Below are positions 1 to 55,200 of a stretch of 64,000 nucleotides of DNA, piece after piece (positions within the stretch are counted from its first letter, which is position 1; each line of letters opens with the position of its first letter). This stretch comes from Ficedula albicollis. Taxonomy: Eukaryota > Chordata > Aves > Passeriformes > Muscicapidae. The notes below the pieces were generated by a model, which searched no databases, had not been told where the DNA came from, and was given only the letters and a program-made list of their open reading frames with translations. The translations under genes and the position numbers were made by a program. Where the stretch lies: the NCBI RefSeq assembly GCF_000247815.1, contig NC_021683.1, positions 9,744,286 to 9,808,285 of the forward strand. The letters are read 5' to 3'.

Positions 1-384
1 GTATATACAAGTGTTTTGATCTAAGACTGAACATCAGTCTTGCTTAAAAACCTGCCATGAAAAGGATATTTTCCTTTGAATTTTCTTTCTCATATTATAC
101 TATACCTGAGACTAGTAAAAAAATAAACAATTGCAATGAAAATTTATTTAGGCTGGTTGTAAAGGCAATAAAGCTTTGCACAAAGTCAATTTTGAATCAC
201 GGGTAAGGTAGATTGAAAGGGTAAGGAAGTACTTGCATATTCGTCTCATTAGGTAAGAGGAATTGTATCACATGGCTCGTCTATCTTACCACAGCTTAAA
301 GATCCTGTCTCAACTAGTTGCAGTGAATTATTTAAAAATTTAGCAGTGAGATCAGATTGGCAACCAGGAGGAAGTTTCTCATCA

Positions 385-546
385 GCAATGCAGTGCAGCA
401 CTGGAATGGGTCATCCATGGAGGTTTCTTAGTCTCAGCTGGACTCTGACAAAATACTAGCTGGCTCAATGTAGTACTGGCAGTAAGCCAGCATTGGACAA
501 GAGGGCTTGCAGAGGTCCCTGTCAGCAATCATTTCAGTGATTCTAA
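385..546 (+). mobile_element. Degenerate CR1 LINE 3' fragment
   Basis: The sequence follows the order of an avian CR1 3' end: a 'gcactggaa...tcatccatggaggt' block, then 'ggacaagagggcttgcagaggtcc', and a terminus resembling 'atcattctgtgattct'. Many substitutions and small gaps indicate an old copy. Boundaries are approximate. Confidence 0.55.
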
Positions 547-1990
547 ATCCAGAAAACTGTTCATTAAATTATTTGACAGACAGCATTACTTCCAATCTTA
601 AAACAAAACAAAAAAAAAAAAAAAAGGAAATTCAGCTTATTTGTTATAAACCTATTATTAACTTTTATATAAATCTATAATAATATTTATGAAAGACACT
701 ACTATGCATGCACATTTGATCTGTCCACAAGTTTGGTGGAAAGGTAAATGCTTAGCCTTTCAAAAGCCTGGTAAGTGTAATCTGGAGAAACTTGGCTAAA
801 CAGCTCACACCAATACTCCAATGGGAACTGAGCATGTACAAAACCTTTGTAGGATTTAACCACTGCATTGATTGTTATCCCATAAAGAAGAGAAGCTATG
901 TAAAATAATAGAAGTAATTTCATTTTTATTTATCTTGTCTAGTCACCAATTTTATGTTTTAACTTACCTTTAAGTCAATAGAAATAAATTCCAACTGGTA
1001 CAGGATTCTAAGTGAATGCTTCCAGTGTGGCTTGACGGTGCTGGCAACAATCCATCAGAACCACAGTTCTGAAGCTCTTCTGCAGATTGCTGATCTTTTG
1101 TGGATATCTCAATGGAAATTATTTCAAGACTTCTACAGTGCATTGTAATCATGGCACACCTACCTGGCAGACCAAAAAATCAGATCTCTCCAAACATCTG
1201 GACAGCAATCAAAGAACACTCCTAAGCACTTGCTCCCATGCCTTTTCCCACTCATTTGCTGTTAAAGAGAGGATGCCAGATAATTCTTTACATATGGGTT
1301 TATGTTTCAGGAGTTACAGTAAGCTCCTCCTTCAGCAAATATTGCTACACTATATTATAAACCAATCCAGGAGCCAAGGACTGAATGGGTCTGAAATCTA
1401 AATGTCTTCTCATATTTACTTACACATCACTTACAAGTCTTTTACTTCTAGTGCCAGTTCAGTTTGGAGATGCTGAGGCATGCAGAGAATTTACTACTAT
1501 CCTTATTGTGCAGAGAAATACCAAGGTTCCATATTTATTCCATTTGATATCTCTGTTTCTCAAAATCATAGGAAAAAATATAGCTAAAAGAGCTCTGGAC
1601 ATCTTTTGGTGCACATCCTTGCCCTGCCACTGTCACCAATTCTGAAATTAGAACAAACTTTAAAGTTAATTCACTTTTTTCAGGGTATTTCGAACCATTT
1701 TAGAGGGTTTAATATCATCATCATTTTCCTCTTTTTAACTGATGAGTAAAATATTCATGAGGACAAGTAACTTCTCAATATCATACTAGTTTGGAATGAA
1801 AGATTCCATGTTCCCTGAAAGATTATTGAGATGTATCTGCAGATCTAAATCCAGACAGGATATTACTCCAGATCTCATGTCTCAAAGTTTCATCCTTTTA
1901 TTAGGCTTTAAGAAAAGGACTGCAGTCATCAGGATATTCAGTTCATAGGAATTTTTAATAATGTAGTAAAAGAGATAGTTTCTTTTCTCC

Positions 1991-2041
1991 TTTTCCCTTC
2001 CCTTCCCTTCCCTTCCCTTCCCTTCCCTTCCCTTCCTTCCC
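1991..2041. repeat. (TTCCC)n pentanucleotide microsatellite
   Basis: About nine near-perfect TTCCC units. On the minus strand it reads (GGGAA)n and produces a spurious Glu/Gly/Arg/Lys repeat ORF. Length is probably polymorphic. Confidence 0.95.
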
Positions 2042-4739
2042 TGTATAGTAAGAATGAAATTGCCACTAGAGATTTACCTATTGCAAGCACAATGGTTTTA
2101 ATGAATCTCTTCAGTGTTCTCAAGTGCTCTAACTGTAAAACTGATCTATTTTAAAGAAACAGAATAATCACAGTACTGAGCTACCATAACAATGAATGTC
2201 CATCTTTAAAACTTTTCTTCTCCACTCAGTTACATTTATGGGACATTATCCTCGTATGGAGGCTACAAAGAAGTACCTCTATAAATATGCCTGCCAGGAT
2301 TAAAGCTAAAGGTGAGCAATAACTCTTTATTTCAGCAAGATCTTGGTTACAAATTAACTTTTTTATGCTCAGTGTACAAGGGCTCGTCCCATATGTTTTT
2401 CAGGAACTGGATCCTGTTGCTGTTCTGTTGAGACATACAATGTCATTCCTCTAGATTTTTTAGATCAATAAATTGCTAGTATATTTCAGGGCAGAGAATG
2501 GGAGAGTTGTGGATAGAAGATGAATGAAAAGCCAGTTGCATAATCTGATAACTTTGAAATGTGTGATATTGCAGGAAGGCCAGCATTTATTTAAGGATTT
2601 TTAAAAGACATTTTAGAATATGTTTTAATTTCACTTAGCTAGAATGGTTCAGATAAATTAGTAACAGTAGAATTATATGAGTTAAGATAGTCTAAAAGTA
2701 GAAACCAGATGGGCCTTCTGTGAAGAGAAGCTATATTTTATGAGATGAGGTTATATAATTGTAAAAAGCATAGAAGCTTTTGAGCTCACCAGCCTTTGAT
2801 ACCATGTGTAGATTTCAAATAAGTTTTCAAGGGTCTTTGACATTGATTTGAGGAGGACTTCTTTAATCTAGCATGTTGCTCTTAGTGAATTACAATCCTT
2901 TTTCTACAAGTACATATGTATGGGCATTCTCTGAGCCAGTTCATTGGAGCCTGTGAGTGTATGTGCCAACCTGGCCAAGAATTTATCACCTGTATGATCT
3001 CTTATAGAAATCTGCTGATTAAAATCCCCATTATGTATGAAGGACTCACAAACGACATCCTCATGAAGACAGCTAAATTGAAACAGCCTGGTATTTTTTG
3101 TGTGAACATAGCTACAGTTAAAATCTGTATTTACATTTAATCTGTGTTTACCCTTATCTGTACAAACACTGCCTCTCTCCAAACACCCCCATCCATGGAT
3201 ATGTGTGACTTTGGGAGGGGGAGAACAGGTTTGGAAAAGAGGAACAGTTCTCACACTTGCAGTCAGTACATTTTTATGGTTCTTATTACAGATTTCAGGG
3301 ATAAGAATCATCCCATGCTCAATAACAGTCTGTTACATTGATTCATTACCACTTTATCCAAAGGATGTAACTAACCAAAAGGAATAGAAATGGGGTTTTA
3401 TTTTACCAAAGACTTTAGAAATGCATTGGCAGAGGAAAATGCAGCTGTAGCATAAATTCATCAACACTAGAAAATACAATGCTGAAAACATTTTGAATAT
3501 ATAATGTTGTATATATACATGTTACAGATTAAAGTTTTCATCTCTGTTCAGGGATTTGCCCTTTCTGTAATAATGTATTTTCAGGATTGCTTCTCAGGAA
3601 GCTGCATGAGCTGGAGAGACAACAGCTGAGAGGTCTTTAACTGTCTTGTCATGTTCAGTGAGATGCACCTGTGCAAGGCTTCCTGCATGGCCTCTGTCAG
3701 GTAAATACTTGTAACACATGAATTCTAAGATACTTCACATTGGAAAGCATCCTTGAACTGTACTTTATTTCCACTGAAATAAATGGAATTAGTCTTGCTG
3801 GTGGTGTTAGAATGGGGAACCAGTGTTTGTCAGAAGGAGGTCCACAATAACTGCTATAATTAATCAATTATAAAATTGGAATGTTAAAAGAAGATGAGAA
3901 AGTATGATTTAATAATTTAAGCCATCGGATATTCACAGTAAAATGCCCAGCTCTGCATTTTCCCAGGATAGACATCATTAGCTAATAACAGCACCAATTT
4001 TCATTCAGTAAACCCTTATTTCAACACAACATTAATATTGAAGTATAAACTGAAGACTTAATTAAACAAAAGAAAAATTTTGACTAGTCTAAATTGCAGC
4101 ATTTGGCCTTTAAAAATCATTAGTAACTCATCAGTGGTGGCAATAGGAAAAAATACTTTCAAAAGAGTTTAGAAGCCTTTTGATCTTTTTTCTTCTTTAA
4201 AATCAATTTAAGTTTTACAATATCTCTGAAAATTTTCTCAGTCCCCGATGTTACAAATATTGCTGCTGCTGCTGTTGAGCAGGAGTGTTTTCACAGCAGC
4301 TAAACTAGGTGGTGCTTTCCCATTGTAGTATCACCAGTGAAACAGATGAGAGGAGTGGAGAAAAGCTTCCCATCTTGGACTGCAGTTAACGCCCAGTTCC
4401 TTATTGAGCAGCTGTAGTAGGAAAATGCAGGTCTTCATACTGTGTTTTTGCAAAAGTGCCTAGATACATCATTCTCAAAAAAAAAAAAAAATTGTTTTAC
4501 TAAGATCCATCTTTACAAACTATATGAAGGGTAGGGCCTAAACTGCGAAGTACTCTTTGCCTGTAACATCCCCTAAAAATCCCTGTGGAATACTACACTT
4601 TCATTACACATTAACATTGGCGTCGGTAGCTGGAAACACACACAGCAACGTGCACAAAAGACAATTACTTAGAAGCAGGTAAAGACTTTTCTTTCGTGGA
4701 ATTCCATGCCGTCATAAATTACGTTTTGGCAGCTGTGCT

Positions 4740-5467
4740 GGTACAGTGCTCGGGTCCCCCGAAACGGGCGCGGGTCCGAGCCCCGCACGCGGGCGGGATC
4801 CCGCTGGGCTGAAGGCAGGTACGGGCACTTCCTGCGGGCAGAATTAAAGAGAGAAAGGGAGTTTGCCTTGCTCTCCTTCAAAAACCAATCAGGCCAGATC
4901 AGCCAGGCGGTGATTCTCCCTCCGTCCCTCCTACACCTTTTCCAGAGGCCCAATGGCCTTGTCCCATTGGGAGATTGACTAGAGTCACATGAGCTGCACC
5001 AAGGGCAGGTAACTCAGGAGAGGGGAAGGGGAAGAGGGAAGGGAGGAAAAAAAAAAAAAGAGAGAAAAAAAAAAGCCCAAGCCCAGACTGAGCTTCTGCC
5101 ATGATGTCAGAGGGAAAGAAACCCGCAGCTTGCTAATTTCACCTCCCAATCGGCCCCGGGAAGGCGATCACCGGGAACAGGTAGAGATGGGAGCTTGCTT
5201 TCTCCTTTTTTTTTTTTTTTTTTCCCCTCAAACACCCAACCTCCTAAATAGCTCTTTCTCTTCTCTTTATATTGTGACTCCTCGTTCGCTCCTTTTCCCT
5301 TTGATTACTTGGAGGTAGGGGGTGAGCCTTGTGGGATTTTTTGGGTTTATTTTTTTCTTGTTTGTCATGTGTCTTTCTTTTGCATAAATCTTGAGTTATG
5401 ACCTTAAAAGTCTTTGTGTTTCGGCAGATTAAATTTTTGTCTGTGGTAACAGGGTATATTTGCAGTT

Positions 5468-5498
<31 letters not shown>

Positions 5499-5537
5499 GA
5501 CCTCTGCTTTTGATTGTAGTTGTTTCCCCCTGTGGTC
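4740..5537 (+). promoter_or_regulatory. ESRP2: ESRP2 promoter and 5'UTR region with CCAAT cluster
   Basis: GC-rich, CpG-containing DNA starts near 4740 in an otherwise AT-rich setting and leads into the first coding exon. Four CCAAT boxes are visible: 4885-4889 and 4950-4954 forward, 4966-4970 as ATTGG, and 5146-5150 forward. No clear TATA box is seen, which fits a CpG-type promoter. The transcription start cannot be fixed from sequence alone. A short upstream ORF (ATG at 5101, stop at 5134-5136) would be in the 5'UTR if transcription starts before it. Long A and T runs (about 5048-5075, 5204-5223, 5470-5498) interrupt the region. An in-frame TAG at 5517-5519 precedes the ATG. Confidence 0.6.
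5181..5519 (+). other. ESRP2: Possible 5'UTR intron of ESRP2
   Basis: A donor-like GGAACAG|GTAGAG is at 5181, and an acceptor TTTGATTGTAG|TTG ends at 5519, only 18 bases before the start codon. The acceptor is preceded by an uninterrupted run of 29 T (5470-5498), an extreme polypyrimidine tract. If both sites are used, the first exon is noncoding and the ATG lies at the start of exon 2. This is inferred from splice signals alone; the alternative is an unspliced 5'UTR through the T-run. Confidence 0.35.
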
Positions 5538-48830
<43,293 letters not shown>

Positions 48831-50060
48831 CTGAACACTCTCTGGAGGATGAGGAAAGGATGTTGCACTCAACACCGTGCCTTCTGCAAAATGAGAAGTC
48901 TTCCCTTGCCACCCAGGCAGCAACAAATGTGCCTTTTCAGCGTAACATGTTGGAATGCAGCATAGTGCGTGTCCTTTTTAATTTGAAAAATGGCATCTCC
49001 TATGCCAAGGATAAAGTGAAACCAAAAATTATGCAGTTAATTTACTTAATTTCTTTCTTACCTGTGTAAAAAGAAGCAAAGCCACTCCTGGCACATAGTT
49101 AATTCTGAAGACAGTCCAATAGCACTTCAGCTACGGCAGCCACGGGCAAAACTTACTCAGTAGCATTTGAAGTGGAAAGCGCTGCTCGAGTCATTCAGAT
49201 TCTTCTGTGTTTAGTTTTTAAGAGTTTACACTTGACAAAGTGTCTAGTTCTTGTAGAGTTTAAATGTCTTTAGAAAGGTCTTTTGAAATGCATGGCTTAC
49301 CCAGTTCCAAGCATAGATCATATTGATTTTTGTTTTGTTTTGTTCTTGACTGGAAAATATCAGGATGCTGGATCCCAAACACAACTGTGCTTTTTCATGT
49401 TTTCATTAGACATTGTTTTGCAAAAGCCATATTTGACCTTCTTACCAGTGTACTGCTGCCAATGTGTAAAGCAAAAAAATAAAACCAACAGCAAAACCAG
49501 AAAAATCCTCTCTTTCTACCCATAACTCCCGGCCCCCAACCCAAATTTTTAATCTCTACAGGACAAAAATGGCACATAAACCTGAGTACTAATAAGTTAT
49601 ATTTTTTTATTTAAGCATAATAGCTTTCAGATACTGTATTAAAGATTTTGCTCTAGTTTATGTGCATGCAATTTGTTTACATCTTTAAACTACTTTATTT
49701 GTATATTATGAAACATCAAGATATGTTGAAATCTGAATTCTCTAGTGCATGCTTTTTTCTTTTTCCCTGTGTGTGTATATACATAAGCTAGAAGTACTTT
49801 TACGTCGTGTAGCATGTGTTTAAAAAAAGACATCTGCTGTAGTAGCACTAAATGACTTTGTTTTTACTGTGCCTTACTTCTAAACCATTCCAAGTGCAAT
49901 ACCAGCAGAGCAAAATGTAATGAATTCTGTTGTTGACATGTTCATGGATGTCTGAATTGATCTTTTTTGTTAGTGTACAATTTGAGTTGTACTTTAAAGA
50001 ACTGAATGATGTATGCTTCTTTACATTACAATAAATAAAAGAGATGCTTACGATGTGCAT
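48831..50060 (+). other. ESRP2: ESRP2 3'UTR
   Basis: AT-rich untranslated sequence from the TAA to the predicted cleavage site. An internal AATAAA (49478-49483) could give a shorter UTR. No CDS is supported here; the ORFs are chance. Confidence 0.75.
50030..50060 (+). terminator. ESRP2: Poly(A) signal and cleavage region of ESRP2
   Basis: Two overlapping AATAAA hexamers (50030-50035 and 50034-50039) are followed by G/T-rich sequence 'gatgtgcattgtctttg', the expected downstream element. Cleavage is therefore expected near 50055-50060. Confidence 0.75.
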
Positions 50061-51510
50061 TGTCTTTGAAAGTAATTTATGCTTTGGTTTAATGTATTTT
50101 CACAGAGCATCCATCTGATAAATAGCCTTACACACTTTTCTCCTAGATTTAGATGAGCATTTGTACTTTGTGCCAGCACTGTGACATCTCTGTCTTTTTG
50201 GGGTTGTGGTGGTGGTGGTTTTCCTGTTGTTTTGGGGGGTTTTTTTGGTTTTGTTTATTTTGGCTTTTTGTCTTTTTGCATGTTCTAGTACGCCAGAAAT
50301 CTGTAGGATGCGTGTTTCTCTCCTAGAGCAACACATTTTAGGCAACATGATGTAACTGTTTACATGCTTAGTGTTCTCTTTCTGTTGCCAGAGGAAAGAA
50401 AGTATTGAACTTGAAACCGTGTTCGTGTTTGCGTTTAATTGACCTAATGGGTCACTCGCTTTTCTGTGCAACCCAAAATGCTATGTTTAAGTCAAGATAG
50501 AACCAGTCAGCCTTTTTGTAGTGAAAATGGAGAAAGAGGAGGAAATCATATTGAGATGAGAAGGTCTGTTTCTCTCAAATCAGACACGTCTTATGCCAGA
50601 TACCGTTTCATCATCAAAACCTCCCAAATTAAGTTTCAGCACAATCAGGTGGGATGGGAGGGAAAGATTTTTTTTTTTTAAGTGGGAGTGTTTGCACTAA
50701 TCTGTTTTCAATATTTGTCTTGGTAAAGTCTACCAATAATCTTACTTTAAAAGTAATCTGAATAGTATAAAGGATTGCACAATGGTAATTAATTAACATT
50801 TTCATTGTGCCTTGGAGGAAAATTTGGTAGCTGTGTAGTCCATTTATTACACACTTACAGTCTGCCACGGTCCAGCTGGTCACGGCTTTGCAGGCTGTTG
50901 AAACAGTCTCATTTTTCCTCTTATAAAACCCGTATGGAACTTGTGGTTTTCTGCTTCCTTGGCAAGCTGAGGAATGGAGAACCTCAGTCGCATCAGCGTG
51001 ATTTAGATGTAAACACTCCCCCTACTCGTTTAACACCTTTATGGCTTAGCTGGCAACGATCACAGCTCTGCTTTGGAGAGCAGTCCCACACCCACATCAC
51101 AAACTGCAGACGGGCTCTGTTTGTGCCATGGGCACAGTCTGGACCTACCTATCAGCCACTGCTGTGTTATTCCCTGCCTGGCATGAGATGGTGGAAACCA
51201 GCTCTAGAAAGTGAACTTGGGGATGTCTCCGGCTCTGTGGATTTGTGTGTGAAACCCAATGCGTGGGGCATGGGACCAGTGTGTACTTTTAGTTTTTAGC
51301 AGTTGTCTGTGTAAAATGACTGCAAGGGCGGTGGCAGCATTTTGGGTAGACCAGAGCCCTCTCTCTTCCTCTGAACTTTAATTTTCCTGCTCATATTGAC
51401 AACTCTGTGGTCTTGTCCAAAAAAAGATAAAAGAGAAAAAAAAAAATAAGGGGAACGTTAAAAAACGGAGTGCCGATGGCATAGGGCGGTGGCTGGGGCA
51501 GGAATCCATC
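50061..51510. other. Intergenic, no gene recognised
   Basis: Contains a G/T-rich tract at about 50195-50275 and a 164-codon open frame (50805-51299, no ATG at its start) without recognisable domain or splice context. Mammalian synteny would place NFATC3 tail-to-tail in this direction, but no NFAT coding sequence is visible. Confidence 0.6.
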
Positions 51511-51580
51511 AGGATCACAGAATATTCCGAGTCGGGAAGGACCCACAGGGACCATCAAATCCAACCGCAACGTGAACGGC
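51511..51580 (-). mobile_element. CR1-type tail of a SINE-like element
   Basis: On the plus strand 'atcacagaatattccgagtc', 'gggaaggacccacagggacc' and 'atcaaatccaacc' is the reverse complement of an avian CR1-type 3' tail ending in CAGAATATTCTGTGAT-like sequence. It directly adjoins a GC-rich segment with tRNA-type T-arm motifs on the same strand. That layout resembles the CR1-mobilised, tRNA-derived SINEs known in songbirds (TguSINE1 type). The exact family needs a library search. Confidence 0.6.
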
Positions 51581-51950
51581 GTCCCGTGACGGGCCGGGCC
51601 GGACCGGGGCACGGGGATCGAACTCCGCCGGCCCCACACTCTGTCCGGGGGCTGGTCCCGTGACGGGCCGGGCCGGACCGGGGCACGGGGATCGAACTCC
51701 GCCGGCCCCACACTCTGTCCGGGGGCTGGTCCCGTGACGGGCCGGGCCGGACCGGGGCACGGGGATCGAACTCCGCCGGCCCCACACTCTGTCCGGGGGC
51801 TGGTCCCGTGACGGGCCGGGCCGGACCGGGGCACGGGGATCGAACTCCGCCGGCCCCACACTCTGCCCGGGGGCTGGTCCCGTGAGGGGCCGGGCCGGGG
51901 CACGGGGATCAAACTTCTCCGGCCCCGCTTGCTCTGCCCTTGGCCTCGCT
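51581..51950 (-). repeat. 74-bp GC-rich tandem array (about 5 units) in a SINE head
   Basis: GTCCCGTGA starts recur at 51581, 51655, 51729, 51803 and 51877, exactly 74 bases apart. The first four units are nearly identical and the fifth is diverged. On the minus strand each unit carries GAGTTCGATCCCCG, which resembles the tRNA T-arm/B box; beyond the last unit TTTAGCGAGGCCAAGG resembles a worn A box. Three complete units cycle through all frames, making a long spurious minus-strand ORF (51515-52270). Confidence 0.85.
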
Positions 51951-52240
51951 AAAGGCCGGGCCGCAGCGGTGCGGGTCTCCCGGGTTCGGCTGCGGGCCCG
52001 AGGGCCCGGCTGGCCCGCCCTCGGTGCCGGAGGTGTTGCGGCGCTGCCCGGAGAGCCCCGTGTGCCGCCGTGTGCTCGGCGCTGGGCCCCCCGGGCCCGC
52101 AGCTGAGGCAGGGCGCTCGGAGATCGGAAGAGCCGCTCTTCCGATCTTGGGCCCCCCGGGCCCGCAGCTGAGGCAGGGCGCTCGGCAGAGCTCACGCTGC
52201 CTTCTGACCCCTCAGCTTCTCCTCTGCAGCCGAGCCGCAA
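51900..52240. other. GC/CpG-rich segment beside the SINE array
   Basis: CpG density is high compared with the surrounding AT-rich DNA. Part of it belongs to the element, part to unique sequence, and part is duplicated around adapter sequence. It could be a small CpG island, but no first exon or gene was recognised. Confidence 0.5.
52083..52185. other. Illumina adapter remnant inside a 38-bp direct repeat (assembly artefact)
   Basis: Positions 52121-52133 read AGATCGGAAGAGC and 52135-52147 read GCTCTTCCGATCT, with one C between them: the shared ends of Illumina adapters joined back to back. The 38 bases before (52083-52120) are repeated exactly after it (52148-52185). The true locus most likely has one copy and no adapter. 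Confidence 0.97.
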
Positions 52241-55200
52241 ACAGCGACCCTTGGCGATGCTCACCTGCAATTCTGCTGCAGATGCTTCATAGGTGATGGG
52301 CTGGCTTTACGTACAGGAGCTCTCCTCCAGAAATGGCAGATAAATACTTGCCTCACACGTGTTTGGAGGATGGCTCCCATCACTGGAGAAGGCTGGGAGC
52401 TTGCGGTAAGGCCTGTTTTCTATTCTTTGGTGAATACACTTACTCCTTGTGATTAGACTGTGCTGTGTGGCAAAGCCTTATCAGATGAATCACTGTCTTT
52501 ACATGCATATGTGCTAACAGAAAATTTTAAAAGCATTAAGCTTTAGCTGTTTCACCAAAAAAGAACTGAAGTTGGGTAAAGAACTCTGATTTGACTTTTA
52601 CTGTTGTTAAAGAATGGGTCCTCACACTCAGCCACAAAACTCGATTCTCAAAAAGAAGCTTTTTCTGTGCTCACAATCAGCAAACTCCTTCACCTGCATT
52701 TGTGTTGCCATGTTGTATAACTGAGGAACAGAATTACCATTGCTTGTATTTCTTCTCCTACATTCACACCTCTGATAGTGCTGGTTTGGAGATGATTCAT
52801 TTAGTCATTTCTGCTCCCCCTCTCTTAAGACTTATAATTTTACCTAAAGATGATTTCTATATATGCCTATGAGATATTCCTGCCCAGTTTAGACAGAAGA
52901 TAGCTTATTCTTATTACTTTTGTTGGAGATGAAACAGAAGAGTTTGAAACAGGCGTTGTCTATTTCAATAGTTGCAGCTGTGCATCAGATCAGGTGTTTC
53001 TTCTTGGGATTTCTGCATTTGCAGCACAGACTGGCCCAAGATGTGCTACACGTTTTGCTTGTTTATGTGAACTAAGATATTTTCAACAAATATTTTATTT
53101 GTGAAATTAGATTCCTCATTTTTAAAAGAATAAATTCTTTTCAGCACCTTCATTTTTGAACTAGTATTTGTTCTGTTTCAGTCGGTTAAAATGAACTGCT
53201 GATGAAGACTGACAGTTTAACCTCCTGGGTCCTGTCTTATATAGAACTGTATTTGACAAAATCTGTTCTATTTGGAGGCTATCACTAGAAGTGTCTTCCA
53301 AAAGCTGGTTGCATGTAAGGAAAACTTGAAATATTCTAAACCAGAAAATTCCTGATGTGCCAAGGTTTGCCTGTAGTCAATTTATAATTTTGCCTTTTTA
53401 GATCTACTTGTTATAAAGTTTTTTAAAAAGAAAATCCAAACTAAACTAGAGACCTGATTTTTTTTCCCTCTTTTTCTTTTTATATAATCCGGTGAGGGCT
53501 ACTGTATTATTTAGCTGGATATGCAGCTGAAATGCAAATATTAAGACAACAGCATGCTAATTTAGGCTTGCTAATTGCCATTTCTTTTATTGCTGTCTTA
53601 TTATAATCGTTTTACTTTCAATACATGATTTTTAAAAAATAAGTATTGTTTGTTGCTTTCTGTGTGCTCGCTGATAACATAAAGTTGTGTTTAAATAAAA
53701 TGCCTTCCCTTCTCTAAACGTTACTAAGGCAGTGCTCTAATTTTGCCGATTTAATGTTAGCTGTGTCTTTGAGTGTCTTTAGCTGCCAGTAGATGTCCCC
53801 TTTCCATCGGGGTTCGCAAGGAAGGGACTGGAAACAGAAGCTTTGGAGCCGGGAGTTCCCTGCTAGCAGCTGCACAGGAGCTTCAGTGAATACTCAGAGT
53901 ATTCAGGGAATACTCTGGTGTGTGTCAGCCTTAAAATCGGAGGTCATTTTGCTGTTCGTAAAATTGTTCACTTAAGTTGGTTGTGCTGTTTTTTCCTTCT
54001 TTTTTTCCAAGTTTGGCCTTATTTTTCTATTCTAAATGTTTTCTGAGTTCATTGATATTCAATACGGTAGCTTTGAAATGTACAAACTGATTGGAAATTG
54101 TGAAAAATCACAGCTGTATCTGACTGTGTCCAGTCGGAAAAAAATCAACTTCTAAAAACTGCTCTACAAAAAGAAATCCATCAAATGCTTGCTAGAAATC
54201 CAGTGGCAATGATTGGACAAAAGGAGTGCTTTAAGTGTCACCCCAATGCAAACACAGTGTGTTAGACCAGAAATGAGAGGAAAATGACTCTTTATTCTTC
54301 TGGCTCGCGGTGCCCGTGTGCTCTGGTAAAATCCCCGGTGCTGGCAGGGCTCCTCTCTGGAGGTGCTGACTTTCTCAGCCTGTTTGTTCTCCTCGCCGCT
54401 GGGGGTGCTTAAACTGCTTTTGGCAGACAGAGAGTTTGTTGTTCTTGTTGGTTTTAATCCTCGTCTCTCCGGGCATTTCCTTTGGTTGTGTTAACACCAT
54501 AAACTGAGAGTCTTTGGGAATTTTCCCTGTGGAGGATCCCGTGAGATACTCACACTTCAGTGTTCAGACCATATAGAAAGAAGTGCAAAAATGGGGAGAG
54601 CTTCTTAACGGTCAGTATTAGATCTTGAGTTGCTCCAGCACTTGCCACATTTTGGGACTGCCTAATTTTTTCAAGAGCAACTGGAAAGGGGGGGAGTGTG
54701 GGGTGTACAACAGTTTCACTATTTAGAGAAAGGAACAAACTCTCTCACCCACAATCCTTAACTCTCAAACAAGGGAGTTGTCTGTAAATTTCTGTCGCTT
54801 TCAACTCTAGGAACTTTAAACAGGGCCTTCTACTGCTGCTAGACCTCCTAGGACATTCTTCTCTTGTTGAGCAATAAGTGAAAATAAGAAGAACATGCTG
54901 TGTTTCATTTGGGAAAGCAGCTTTTACAATAGACCTGATGAAGGTGCAATTGTTCTGGTTTATACCAATGTCCTGTGCTAGTCCCTATCTTCCAGCTTGG
55001 CTGTTACAACACTTTAACTTCTGAAAAGTTTTTTTCTCGTTGCTATTTGGTTTTAATCATTCCTTGTTATCAGCACTTTATCTTCTGCTTGCTGGAGGTA
55101 GAGGAAAAGTTAATGTGCTACGGCCATGAATCACTTGTGTGTGTATATTCCCTTCTAAAGTAATGTGAGATCTTTGAATTTCATGCAAACATAACTCTTA

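Larger units (their letters stand above)
1..4660. other. Upstream AT-rich intergenic DNA, no gene recognised
   Basis: This stretch holds an old CR1 fragment (about 385-546), an A-run (about 610-625), a (TTCCC)n simple repeat (1991-2041) and an A-run near 4479-4491. Short ORFs exist on both strands, for example a 73-codon one on the minus strand at 702-923 with a hydrophobic start, but none has a recognisable domain, splice context or homolog. In mammals the gene divergent from ESRP2 is PLA2G15; I see none of its coding sequence here. Confidence 0.6.

Noticed and set aside
702..923. 73-codon minus-strand ORF with a hydrophobic, signal-like N-terminus
   Set aside because: No recognisable family, no supporting splice partners; ORFs of this length are common by chance in AT-rich DNA.
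1938..2123. Minus-strand ORF with Glu-Gly-Lys-Gly-Arg repeats
   Set aside because: Product of the (TTCCC)n microsatellite.
4669..4953. 94-codon minus-strand ORF in the promoter, considered as first exon of a divergent gene such as PLA2G15
   Set aside because: The translation does not match a lysosomal phospholipase start or any family I know; better explained as promoter GC-rich DNA.
50805..51299. 164-codon plus-strand open frame after the ESRP2 poly(A) site
   Set aside because: It does not begin with ATG, has no recognisable domain, and lies after a clear poly(A) signal.
51515..52270. 251-codon and 173-codon minus-strand ORFs with Pro/Arg/Gly repeats
   Set aside because: They arise because the stop-free 74-bp GC-rich unit reads open in all three frames; they cross the adapter junction and the CR1-type tail.
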